Assembly: GCF_018614035.1 (NCBI RefSeq)
Contig: NZ_JAGGPA010000008.1
Coordinates: 1-62,812 of the forward strand
Source of the DNA: Streptomyces sp. ISL-96
GTDB lineage: Bacteria > Actinomycetota > Actinomycetes > Streptomycetales > Streptomycetaceae
DNA: 62,812 nucleotides
Direction of reading: 5' to 3'
Shown: piece by piece, positions 52,853-61,391 of the stretch
Layout: each line of letters begins with the position of its first letter
Position numbering within the stretch: position 1 is the stretch's first letter
The notes under the pieces: model-generated
Told to the model about the DNA's origin: nothing
Databases searched by the model: none
What the model saw: only the letters and a program-made list of their open reading frames with translations
Made by a program: the position numbers and the translations under genes

Positions 52853-53020
52853 ATGACCATGCTTGCCAACGCGACGTTATTGGTGGTGTTCAAGCTGATC
52901 GAGTCCGCGCGGGCCCGCTGGTGGGCGGTCAACGCGCCCCACCCGGTTGCCCTGGTGTGGGCGTGTACCTGCTTCAAGCGCGGCCGGCTGGTTGAGCGGC
53001 CCGAAGGGATCGCGGCATGA
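52853..53020 (+). pseudogene. C-terminal scrap of a transposase-like protein
   Basis: 55 codons (MTMLANATLLVVFKLIESAR; RWWAVNAPHPVALVWACTCF; GRLVERPEGIAA). I recognise this tail from Streptomyces IS transposases, tentatively the IS256 family. Everything upstream is absent. It ends in an ATGA overlap with the following gene, as if the pair was inherited as a unit. Confidence 0.45.
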
Positions 53021-53496
53021 CCGGCCCCCACACCCACGACGAACCTGCCGAGCACCGGCGCTTCGCCCGCTATCTGGAGGCGCTGGAGGCCGTCGCCGAG
53101 GCGGACGAGGCCGAACTGGTGGCCGCCGTCCTACGCGATCAGGACGCGACGATGGCGGACAGCGCGGTGGGCCGTCATTTGGACCGCCGGGCCGCCGAGC
53201 TGCTGACCGACCCTCGTTTCACGGCCTGGGCACACACTCTCGGCGAGGTGATCGGGGACCGCGACTTTCTCACCCGCCGCCTGCGTGAGTGGTCCCTGCT
53301 CAGAACCATCGCTCTGGGCAAGCCGTGGGCCGCTGAGGAGCTGACCAGCGCATCCGACTGGTTGCAGCGCATGGCCGCAACCACGCAGATCCTGACCTCA
53401 CCCGAGGCCATCAGGCTGCTGGCCGAGCACGGACGAACCCACCGCGTTCGAAACGCAGCGAACCGTCAGTTGCAGCACCGGGGCCGGCCCGACTGA
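53017..53496 (+). CDS. Hypothetical helical protein, 159 aa
   Basis: A mostly helical, Ala/Arg/Glu-rich soluble protein (ARYLEALEAVAEADEAELVA; DSAVGRHLDRRAAELLTDPR; RRLREWSLLRTIALGKPWAA; DWLQRMAATTQILTSPEAIR). The same type of protein occurs elsewhere in Streptomyces, as I recall sometimes behind transposase genes. Its function is unknown. Its ATG overlaps the stop of the transposase scrap. It could be a passenger or accessory gene of a lost element; that is inference. Confidence 0.65.
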   Translation: MTGPHTHDEPAEHRRFARYLEALEAVAEADEAELVAAVLRDQDATMADSAVGRHLDRRAAELLTDPRFTAWAHTLGEVIGDRDFLTRRLREWSLLRTIALGKPWAAEELTSASDWLQRMAATTQILTSPEAIRLLAEHGRTHRVRNAANRQLQHRGRPD

Positions 53497-53738
53497 CCTG
53501 GTCACGGGTCTTGACGACTCCTGCCCGCTGCAACGGCTTCAGTCCCCGGAGAAGGAGTAACTGCCGCACGGCCTCGTCCTGATAGTGAGCTCGTGGTGTG
53601 GTCGGGCGACAAGCACGGCGTACGGATCACCGCCTCCTGGGGCAGCCGCGAACATCTCGACCCGGTTCTGGTTGTCCCCGAGCTGGTCGCGGAGACCCCT
53701 TCGTTTTGCAACCGCCGGACACGATCGCTCTCTATTGC

Positions 53739-53771
53739 GGGGCGGGCGGCGTGAGGACATCCGCCCGCCCC
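53739..53771. terminator. Terminator-like hairpin
   Basis: A perfect 11-bp stem (53739-53749 with 53761-53771) of GGGGCGGGCGG and its complement closes an 11-base loop. Confidence 0.6.
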
Positions 53772-53780
53772 AGGCCTAAC

Positions 53781-53814
53781 CGGCGCCCCCCCCGGTGCCG
53801 CCATGGGGGGTGCC
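53781..53814 (-). terminator. Likely terminator of the D-amino-acid oxidase gene
   Basis: GGCGCCCCCC (53781-53790) and GGGGGGTGCC (53805-53814) pair with one G/T wobble, directly after the minus-strand stop at 53817. Confidence 0.55.
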
Positions 53815-53816
53815 GA

Positions 53817-55088
53817 TCAGGCGTAGAGGGGCTGTTCGACGGAGACTTCCTGCCCGTCGAGCCGGGCCGTGGTGAATGTGGGTGTCTCGAGGCCGGTGTA
53901 GGCGTCAGCGTGCTGGTGCAGCGCCGCGGGGCGCAGGTCGACGACCCGGAAGGAGGCGCCCTCCATGCTGTCAAGCAGTCCGATGGCCTCCCGGGCGCAG
54001 CCGTAGGAAAGGCTGAACCCGCTGCCGCCGTGGCCGAAGTTGTGGACGATGTTGAAGCCGTACTCCTTCTCGACGCAGACGTTCTCCACGCGGTACGGGC
54101 GCAGCCCGGCGATCACGTCCACGTCTGTGTCGGTGAGCTGGACCTTCTTCAGCAGCTCGGGCGCGAACCGCTTGCAGCGGTCGAACATCTCCTTGACCGG
54201 TGTGTATTCCTTGCCGATGTGGGTGTCGTACTCGCTGGGCTCCACCAGACCGCCAAGGATCAGGTGAGTCTCGCGCGGGACGATGAAGACCATGTCCTGC
54301 TGGTGCGCGGTCTTGGAGATGGCGTACGCGGTCTTGGGCTGCTTGCCCTTCGGCCAGCGGGACATCGGCACCCTCACGAGGGCGCCGCGCAGGGGGACCA
54401 TGCAGGCGCCGGCCAGCTCAGCGGCGCCCATGCCGGTGCAGTTGACGATGGCGTCCACGCCCCAGTCCTTGCGGATCTTCGCGCTCTGCGGCACCAGGCG
54501 ATCGGTGATCCGCTTGCCGTAGGTGACGGTGACGTTGTCGCACTGGTCGAGCTGGTCGCGCAGCCAGCGCGTGTAGATGGGGGTGTCGATGGCCGGTACG
54601 TGGAGCTGGTACCCGTCCTTCACCTGGAAGGACGGGGGAACTTGCTTGATCTCGTCCTGGGTCAGCCGGCGGAAGCCGTCGATCTCCTCGTCTTCGGAGA
54701 GCTTCTGCAGCTCTTGCATCTTCGTGTGCTCGAGCCAGTCATCCTCGATCTTGATGCCGAAGTAGGAGTTGGCTGTGACCATGTGGACACCGGCGTTCGG
54801 GGCCAGTTTGCGGAACTCCTTGTACGACTCGACCGACCAGCGCTTGGAGCGCATGATCGACAACTGGTTGCCGTGTTGGCCGCACACGGCCGGGGGAAAC
54901 TCCCACAGCGCGCCGGCGATCACGGACACGGTTTCGTCGGCGGGCCGCTCGGCGACGACCTGGACGTTGAACCGTTGCTTGCCGTCCACGCGGGCCCGGG
55001 CCAGTTCCAGCGCGGTGGTGAGGCCGCTGACGCCGGCCCCGACGACCAGGACCTTCTCCACGCGGTGCGGACGTTGCTGTTCAGTCAT
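53817..55088 (-). CDS. FAD-dependent D-amino-acid oxidase
   Basis: A 423-residue flavoenzyme that oxidises D-amino acids to 2-oxo acids, ammonia and hydrogen peroxide. The FAD dinucleotide motif is VVGAGVSG (residues 15-22). The C-terminal DAAO signature reads VIAGLRPYRVENVCVEKEYG and IVHNFGHGGSGFSLSYGCA, with the substrate-carboxylate Arg in GLRPYR. It is longer than the usual 320-350 residues: it has an extended middle (KRWSVESYKEFRKLAPNAGV to KLSEDEEIDGFRRL) and a ~45-residue tail ending VSVEQPLYA. GAGGTAGG lies upstream of the ATG. Confidence 0.9.
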   Translation of the reverse strand: MTEQQRPHRVEKVLVVGAGVSGLTTALELARARVDGKQRFNVQVVAERPADETVSVIAGALWEFPPAVCGQHGNQLSIMRSKRWSVESYKEFRKLAPNAGVHMVTANSYFGIKIEDDWLEHTKMQELQKLSEDEEIDGFRRLTQDEIKQVPPSFQVKDGYQLHVPAIDTPIYTRWLRDQLDQCDNVTVTYGKRITDRLVPQSAKIRKDWGVDAIVNCTGMGAAELAGACMVPLRGALVRVPMSRWPKGKQPKTAYAISKTAHQQDMVFIVPRETHLILGGLVEPSEYDTHIGKEYTPVKEMFDRCKRFAPELLKKVQLTDTDVDVIAGLRPYRVENVCVEKEYGFNIVHNFGHGGSGFSLSYGCAREAIGLLDSMEGASFRVVDLRPAALHQHADAYTGLETPTFTTARLDGQEVSVEQPLYA

Positions 55089-55389
55089 GGTTCCTACCTC
55101 GTTCGAGCCAGAGGGCCCCGTGGGAGGACTCGCACACGGGGCGGCGGCCGGTACACATCGCCAGAAGCAGTAAGAAGCCTGTCCGGAATGGGCCGCCAGT
55201 GATCATCCTTGACCGGTCACGGCTGCCTGTCCCATCCGTCGTTCACTCAGGGGGCGGGCGCGCCGGGGCACACACCCGGCGCACGGAGGCATATGACTAC
55301 GGAATAGGTCGCGCAAACCCTGGGATGCGGTGCACCGTCAGTCCAGGGCGAGTACGCCGTCGCCCTCATCGTGATCCGCAGAGCGCCTG
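55089..55389. other. Promoter-side gap, no gene seen
   Basis: 301 bases upstream of the oxidase gene, with no supported coding segment. Confidence 0.4.
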
Positions 55390-55725
55390 CTACATGCAGG
55401 CGACGGAGCGGGTGAGGTCTTCGGAGAGGGAGACAATGAACCGTCGCTGTGAACCAGTGATCGTCGCCAAGTAGATGCGGGCCGTTCCTTCGGCAAAGAG
55501 CCTGTCGACAGCTGCGGCCAGGCCCGGACGCGGGGCAACGCCTGTGTCGAGCATGGCCTGGTGCCTGTGGGACCAGATATTCCAGAGGCCGCGAGCCGAG
55601 GCGGTTCCGCTTCCGAACAGTTCAAAGCTCGCGCCTGCCTGGAGCTCGGCCCGGGCGGCATGTGCGGAGGCACTGTCGTCCTGGTTCAGTGCGCACGCCG
55701 GTCGTCTCGGTTCATGCCGTCAGTC
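55390..55725 (-). pseudogene. Unrecognised gene with a damaged 5' end
   Basis: A minus-strand frame stopping at 55390 reads DDSASAHAARAELQAGASFE, SARGLWNIWSHRHQAMLDTG, VDRLFAEGTARIYLATITGS and RRFIVSLSEDLTRSVACM. The sequence looks genuinely coding, with mixed hydrophobic and charged residues and strong third-position GC. It has no start in frame. An ATG near 55715 (MNRDDRRAH) is one base out of frame, so an indel near 55690 would restore about 108 residues. No family recognised. Confidence 0.5.
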
Positions 55726-56039
55726 TGCAGGCGCCTTGCGTTGGGGTGAGCCGGTGCGGCCGCAAGTGAGGAACAGCATTTCGGATCTGTGCGATCGGGA
55801 GCAGCTGGTCGTACCGTACGGCGCGGGTGCCGCTGTACGCGGCCGCCTGGTGCTGGACGGTGTGTGGCCGAATGGATGATCGACGGTGTGGCGGTTCGAC
55901 GGCGACGAGGTGTTCTGGCCAGTTGGGGATCTGGCCGCGTTCCGTTGCCGGCGGGATTACGCGCGGGGGCGCGCACGCGCGGGCACGCCCCCAGACCCAC
56001 GGTCCGAGCAGCCCGCCGCTGGGGCTTTCACTCTGACGG
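55726..56039. other. Gap with a short coding-like scrap
   Basis: The plus strand at 55795-55955 reads EQLVVPYGAGAAVRGRLVLD and, after a stop, WRFDGDEVFWPVGDLAAF. This looks like a relic with an in-frame stop, unassigned. Confidence 0.35.
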
Positions 56040-56861
56040 TCAGGCGAGATTCTTCTCCAGGGCGGAGACATAGCCGTGCATGGCGTGGTCGCGCAGCCCA
56101 TCGCTGGCCGGGGCGAAGGGATCGGCGGTCATGCCCATGGCCCGGTCCGCCAGCCCGCCCAGGAGCGACGTGGAGGTGCGGACCTTGCCTGTCGAGTCGA
56201 TGTAGCGCAGGGTCTCGACGTGGGTGTAGGCGGGCTCCGGCGGCAACTGCGGCACGATGTCGTTGTTGTTGACGAAGCGGTACAGCCGGTCCTTGAAGCC
56301 TTTGTTGCAGGCGGCGGCGAGTAGCCGGTCGCAGGTGCGGGGCTGGCCGAAGGTATAGATGCCGTCCGCCTGCAGGCGCGGCTCCTCCAGGTAGAGGCGG
56401 CAGCCGGCGAGCATCGCCAGGGCGCCGCCGAGACTGTGCCCGGTGAACCAGATGGTCTGGCCGTTGTCGCGCAGCTCGGCCAGCGCGTCCCGGACGGCCG
56501 GGAAGACGGAGTCGAGTGCCTTGCCGAAGCCGTAGTGGATGTAGCCCGTGTCGGCGGGGCCCGGCCACGGCGGGGTAGTGGCGTCGGAGAGCCAGTCACG
56601 GATCTGAGCCGGCTCCGTGCCCCGGAACGCGGTGATGATCATGTGCTCGCTGGCGGCTGTGTACGCCTGGGTGTCCTCCAGCGGGAAGGGCGGGGTGAAC
56701 CTGGTGTGGTGGTGGCGCACGCGGTCGAAGCCCCACTCGCGGGCCCGGCGTTCGATGATCGCCTCGTCTTTGTAGGCGAGGTCCGCCGCCTGTGCCAGGT
56801 GGTAGGCCTGGGACAGGCTGTATCCGGTGGTGCGGTGGTCGATCGTGGACGGTACGGACAC
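56040..56861 (-). CDS. Class 3 lipase family protein
   Basis: A 273-residue alpha/beta hydrolase of the fungal-type class 3 lipase family (Lipase_3). The strand IITAFRGTE and the nucleophile elbow TIWFTGHSLGGALAMLAGCR are present, along with YTFGQPRTCD and the catalytic Asp region FVNNNDIVPQLPP. The His is expected in AYTHVETLRYI. No signal peptide, so it may be intracellular or leave by another route. The start is GTG at 56861, with GGAGGAA 7 nt upstream, nine codons inside the longest frame. Confidence 0.9.
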   Translation of the reverse strand: MSVPSTIDHRTTGYSLSQAYHLAQAADLAYKDEAIIERRAREWGFDRVRHHHTRFTPPFPLEDTQAYTAASEHMIITAFRGTEPAQIRDWLSDATTPPWPGPADTGYIHYGFGKALDSVFPAVRDALAELRDNGQTIWFTGHSLGGALAMLAGCRLYLEEPRLQADGIYTFGQPRTCDRLLAAACNKGFKDRLYRFVNNNDIVPQLPPEPAYTHVETLRYIDSTGKVRTSTSLLGGLADRAMGMTADPFAPASDGLRDHAMHGYVSALEKNLA

Positions 56862-57461
56862 GGGGTTCCTCCGGGAAGCGCGTCTCACATTGGTCTACAG
56901 GAGCACGCCCATAGAGCGGCCCCACATATACCTGCCAAGATCGACAGCGGCATAACGGTCTGCCCAGTCCGGCACCCGAAAGCAGCACCGCACTCCGGCC
57001 ACGATGGCCGCGCGCCATTGTGCTGCGTACGTAAGGGCAGCCCTGTTCAGCTGGCCGCCCTCGGCGCGTCCATCAGCCTGCAAACCAGTCAGCATCTGCT
57101 GGCTGGAGCCGGAGAAGTTTGTCCCGAAGAACCCAACGCGGCAGCCGGCCCAGAGGGCCACCGCCAACGTGCATGGGTGCCGTTGAGGAACCAATCCGCC
57201 CGGTTCGAGGCCCGCCAGTGCCAGACCACCGAAGCGATGATCAGGGAGTCACCAGCTCATTGAGCATTCCTCAGCTGCTTGTCCACGGGCAGTACGACAC
57301 CGACGGTCGGCTGCGCGCTGGTGGACGGACCACGCCCCTTAAGCCGGACAGTGTCAAGGCCCTGTATCCGGATCCGGACGGATAGCGTCGTGTCTCAGGA
57401 TGTGCTGGTGCCGCCTGTTCGGGCGCTGGAAGCATGAGGCGACCCCGGAGCAGGGAGGCGC
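56862..57461. other. Gap without a recognisable gene
   Basis: 600 bases between the divergent lipase and HAD genes. Frames of 60-99 codons on either strand lack domains and ribosome sites. Confidence 0.45.
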
Positions 57462-58244
57462 GTGACCGTGGTGCAGACACCGGCAGCCGTTGGCAGTCCG
57501 CAGAGCCACGACGACGCTGCGATGCGCGTGGCCGTACTGGATGTGGACGGGACCCTCACCCCGTCAATGCTGGGGCTGGACCTGTTGCAGACGATGTGTG
57601 AGGACGGTTTCTGCCAGGCCGCCGATGTAGAGGCGCTGCGCATCCTCGTCCAAACGGGCCGCTCCGCGGGTTCCGACATGGCGGCCCTTGTCGTCGAAGC
57701 CAATGTTGGGTACGCCGACGTGCTTGCGGGAGTTCCGACTCGTGTGGTCATCGATGCCGCCGAGCGGACATGGACGCGGGTGGAGCGGGACCTGTACCCG
57801 TTCGTCCCCTTGCTGCTCGCGACGCTACGGCTGCACGGGCTGCACGTCGTCCTGCTGTCCGGCAGCCCGCACGAGATGATCCGGGTGCTGGCCGGCCGGC
57901 TGGGCGTGGCGACGTACCAGGGTGCTGAAATGCATGCACGGGCCGATGTCTACGACGGCCGGGTCCGCCTGCCCACCGGCGTCCCCGGCGTCAAGCGCCA
58001 GGCTCTCAACCGCCTCTTCCGAGGCCAGGTCATCGACTTCCAGCGCTCATACGCCCTGGGCGACTCCGCGGCCGACGCCGACATCCTGTCCTTGGTGGGC
58101 ATACCGGTCGCCTTCGAACCAGATCCGGTACTCCGGGACCTGGCCGAGCACCGGGCCTGGCGGATCGCGGACCGTGAAAACGTGCTCCAGCAAACCATTG
58201 CCGGCATCACGCAGCAGGAACCAGGACGGGAGTTGGTCCGGTGA
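57462..58244 (+). CDS. HAD-IB family phosphatase (SerB-like)
   Basis: A 260-residue HAD-superfamily hydrolase. Motif I is LDVDGTLTP, with nucleophile Asp27 and acid Asp29. Motif II Ser is in VVLLSGSPHEM, a Lys in GVPGVKRQALN serves motif III, and motif IV is YALGDSAADADILSLVG. A helical cap lies between motifs I and II, as in phosphoserine-phosphatase-like enzymes. The start is GTG at 57462. It is followed on the same strand by an acetoacetate-decarboxylase-like gene (164 bases) and a methyltransferase (11 bases further), possibly one pathway. Confidence 0.88.
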   Translation: MTVVQTPAAVGSPQSHDDAAMRVAVLDVDGTLTPSMLGLDLLQTMCEDGFCQAADVEALRILVQTGRSAGSDMAALVVEANVGYADVLAGVPTRVVIDAAERTWTRVERDLYPFVPLLLATLRLHGLHVVLLSGSPHEMIRVLAGRLGVATYQGAEMHARADVYDGRVRLPTGVPGVKRQALNRLFRGQVIDFQRSYALGDSAADADILSLVGIPVAFEPDPVLRDLAEHRAWRIADRENVLQQTIAGITQQEPGRELVR

Positions 58245-58408
58245 GGAAAGGGCGGACGTGCGCCGGCGAGCGCTCCCGGAGCGGCGGCAGCTGCCTCGTA
58301 GTGGGAGCGCGCAGGGCATCGGCTCGGCTACCGCGGTCGCCAAGGGCGGTGCTTGCAATCATGCGCGCCGCAGGCAGTGGGCACATCGAGTTGACAGGGA
58401 GCTAGCTC

Positions 58409-59059
58409 ATGCAGGATCCCGCACCCACGTTCGCGAACGGCTATCCGGAAGCGCCATGGACCCTCGAAGGGCCCATCCACCTCGCGCAGTTGAAGCTCAG
58501 ACGGCCCCTGCGGCCACCGGAAGGGGTACAGCCCTTCATGAGCCGTCGAATGGTGCTGCTGCTCGGCCGCTACCGCACGGGCACCCTCGCCTACAGCGAG
58601 CTGGTGCTGTGCTCATACGCGCGAAGCGGCCTGCGTGTGGGGCTCGTCATCCACCACATCTGGGTGGACAGTCAGGAATCCGTACAGGGTGGGCGGCACA
58701 TCTGGGGCCTGGCCAAAAAACTCGCCACCTTCGCGTGGAGCGACTCCCGCGTCCGGATTAGCGACGAAGAAGGACCCATCACCGAACTCCACTGGGACGC
58801 CGTCCGTTGGCGACTGCCCGCGGTGCCGCTGCCGCTGCCGTTCTTCGGATTCCGTGACGCGAGGCTGCTCCACACCGTCGCCCATGCCCGCGCCCGGATC
58901 GCGCCCTGCCGGATGACTGTGACCACATGGTCCCCGCGACTTCCCGAAGTGCAGGGGCCACGCGTCCGGCCGGCCCTCCTGTGCGACCCGAGCCGGGCCC
59001 TGGTGCCCGCGGCCCGCGTCGTGGCCGGCGGCTCACCCGGAAAGACACCTCATCGATAA
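58409..59059 (+). CDS. Acetoacetate-decarboxylase-like protein
   Basis: A 216-residue protein with the acetoacetate-decarboxylase fold (YSELVLCSYA; GLRVGLVIHHIWVDS; GGRHIWGLAKKLATFAW). The signature Lys of true decarboxylases would fall in the WGLAKKLATF block. Related proteins in secondary metabolism do cyclase or dehydratase-like chemistry, so decarboxylation is not assured. GGGAG lies upstream of the ATG. It is 11 bases from the methyltransferase start, which suggests one transcript. Confidence 0.75.
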   Translation: MQDPAPTFANGYPEAPWTLEGPIHLAQLKLRRPLRPPEGVQPFMSRRMVLLLGRYRTGTLAYSELVLCSYARSGLRVGLVIHHIWVDSQESVQGGRHIWGLAKKLATFAWSDSRVRISDEEGPITELHWDAVRWRLPAVPLPLPFFGFRDARLLHTVAHARARIAPCRMTVTTWSPRLPEVQGPRVRPALLCDPSRALVPAARVVAGGSPGKTPHR

Positions 59060-59070
59060 GGGAGCAGTAC

Positions 59071-60002
59071 ATGCCGTTACCAGGCACGTCGGCGAAACCC
59101 AACCGCTCCGACCGCGAGCTGGAAAGCGAACTGGATCCGCATGTCGTCGGCCACTACTACGACAACATGACCGACAAGCTCAAGAAGAAGTACGGACCGG
59201 GCCCGCGTGTCCATTACCACCTCGGCTACTACGCCTCGGGGAGCGCACCCACGCTCGCTCCCGGCCCCCCGCCGAAACCATCCGTCAGAGCATATGGAAG
59301 CACCAGGAACTCCATCTTCAGCATGCGGCGGAACTCTGGGACGCGCCCCGGCGCTTCACCGGCACCGTGCTCGACGTGGGTTGCGGGCTTGGCGGCGGAT
59401 CGATCTTCTGGGCACAGCAGTACGGCGCCGACGTCACCGCCGTCACCATCGCGGCGGCGCATCCGCCGGTCCTCCACGACTTCGCCCGCCAAGCCGGGGT
59501 GGACGACCGCATCCGGACCATCGTCTGCGACGCGACCCAGGTACCGGAGGACCGGCAGTACGACACGGCCGTCGCGATCGAAAGCAGCTGCCAGATCGCC
59601 CGCGGCCCGTGGTTCCAGCGACTAGCCCGACTCGTGCGGCCCGGCGGCAGCGTGTGCATCGAGGACATCTTCGCGGTGCGGCCCCGTGGCGCGGTCGTCT
59701 GGGCGGACTACTTCCACGCCCGCCCCGGCTCTGTGGCCGAGTATGTCGCGGCAGCGGAGGCAGCGGGCTTCGTTCTGGACGACGACGTCGATATCACCGC
59801 CGAGGCGACCCCGTTCTGGCAGGAGAGCATTGCCTGGACGCGCGCCATGCTGGACGGCGACGGGAGCGAGAAGATCGACAGCGTCGAACGGCGGCGGCTG
59901 CGGGTCTCTCTCGCCATGCAGTACGCGCTTGAAGCCGAATGGAAATCTGGAGGGATGCGGCAGGCATTCCTCCGCTTCGAACGCCGGCCCAGTCGCGCAT
60001 GA
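59071..60002 (+). pseudogene. SAM-dependent C-/O-methyltransferase, one-base frameshift
   Basis: The gene begins at ATG 59071 (GGGAGC upstream) and encodes DPHVVGHYYDNMTDKLKKKY and GPRVHYHLGYYASG. The frame then changes at a run of six C residues near 59267. The second frame reads ETIRQSIWKHQELHLQHAAE, motif I VLDVGCGLGGGSIFWAQQYG, AVAIESSCQIARGPWFQRLA and VRPGGSVCIEDIFAV. Adding one C restores a continuous ~310-residue protein of the small-molecule methyltransferase type (terpenoid or polyketide tailoring-like). Sequencing error or phase variation in the C-tract are as likely as true inactivation. Confidence 0.82.
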
Positions 60003-60483
60003 GAGGAGGAGTTACGCCAGCCAAGTCCTCCCGTGCGTAAGGGCCTTCATCCGGAGCTGTCTCGATCACGGCCTGGACCGCGGGGGCAGCTGCTGCGTCG
60101 TTATTCCCGCCGCGTCTGGTCGACCCTCATCCACAAGAGCGGCACGGCAGGGCCGCTCGAGCGCGGCTCCGGGAACCGGGCATCCGCTGCGAACAGCACG
60201 ATCCCTCCCCTTTCAGGAACAGAGCACAGTTCCGCCCTTGACCTCGTACGTCAGCGCATCCTTCGGCCGGCACGTGGCCGGGCGGCCCCGAGACGTCCGT
60301 CTCCGAGGACGGCCGTCACCCAGCCGACTGCCCGCTTCGTGTGACTGAGCGTTTCAGAGGGCCGGTTGAGAGTAGGGGGACTGCTGATGGCCACGATGTC
60401 GTTGCGCTGCTGAACGGGTTGTCAGTGGTGCTGATTAAGGTGCAGACAGGGAGATCACCGACGGGTAGCAAGGGGATGAGCGC
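60003..60483. other. Gap without a recognisable gene
   Basis: 481 bases after the methyltransferase, with no supported coding segment. The last 80 bases should hold the promoter of the DUF6461 gene. Confidence 0.45.
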
Positions 60484-61113
60484 GTGAGCGACGGGATTCA
60501 ATGGCTGGTCAGCCTGGAGAAATGGATGTCCAGCGTGGTGTTCGCGCGTGGGATATCCGCCCAGGAGCTCGCGCTGCGCATGGGAGCCGACCCGGACGGT
60601 GCGACCGAGCCGATCACCGACTCAGACGTGTGGGACCTGGAAATCGAGGCGTACCGGCCGGGCGGCGACGGGGACGGTGTCGTGCGGGTCGGCGAGTGCG
60701 GAGGATGGTCCTTCGCCTTGGAGTACGGCCACTCAACCGGCGGGGACCGGCTGGCGGAGATCTCCCACGGTGGAGTTGAGGCCGTACATTACGTGCCGAT
60801 GAAGGAGCACCCGCCTGCCACCGTGTTCTACGCCCGCGACGGCGTGTCCCTGTGCGGCTTCGGACTTGATGAGGAGAACGTGCGCTGGGGTGAGGAACCC
60901 GATCTACTTGTTCCCGACCTCGTTGCCGGACAGGTGCTCGGCCCTGACGGGGAGACGCTTCTCGCTCCCGAGGACGAGCACTACTTGGCCACCTACCGGC
61001 GCACCCTGGGCGTCGTGGAGCGGCGCTTCGGACTTTCCCTCTCGCCGGCCTATCTGCAGGAAGCGCGCCTGCCGGCGTACGCGGTCCGCGGCACCCCAGA
61101 CATGGGTACCTGA
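60484..61113 (+). CDS. DUF6461 family protein
   Basis: A 209-residue soluble acidic protein matching DUF6461, an actinobacterial family of unknown function. Hallmarks are VFARGISAQELALRMGADPD, GGWSFALEYGHSTGGDRLAE, HPPATVFYARDGVSLCGFGL and LGVVERRFGLSLSPAYLQEA. The start is GTG at 60484. It stands alone. The composition is reminiscent of immunity-type proteins, but no toxin gene is adjacent. Confidence 0.82.
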   Translation: MSDGIQWLVSLEKWMSSVVFARGISAQELALRMGADPDGATEPITDSDVWDLEIEAYRPGGDGDGVVRVGECGGWSFALEYGHSTGGDRLAEISHGGVEAVHYVPMKEHPPATVFYARDGVSLCGFGLDEENVRWGEEPDLLVPDLVAGQVLGPDGETLLAPEDEHYLATYRRTLGVVERRFGLSLSPAYLQEARLPAYAVRGTPDMGT

Positions 61114-61391
61114 GCGCCCCGGTGGGTTCGATGGGTCCGCACTGTGCCTGACGCCGGTGCGCTGACCGCCTCACAGTGCCGACCCGGCTCCCCGCGGAGA
61201 GGGGATACGAAGACCTCGGCGGGCGCGTGCCCTCGGCGCCTCCCGCCGACGGGGCCACGTCACCCTTCGGGTGAGCTGCTCCAGAGGTGATTCGCCGCTC
61301 TAGCTGACGTACACGTAGGGCCAGCGGGAGCGGAGCCCTGGCGCTCCAAGCCGTGCATCTTGATCGTTTCCTGGGGGGCGTCTAGGCTCCC

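Larger units (their letters stand above)
53497..53816. other. Gap with two hairpins and a coding scrap
   Basis: 320 bases. The plus strand reads ELVVWSGDKHGVRITASWGS and DPVLVVPELVAET at about 53580-53700, a relic of an unknown gene without start or stop. Two hairpins follow (53739-53771 and 53781-53814). Confidence 0.45.
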
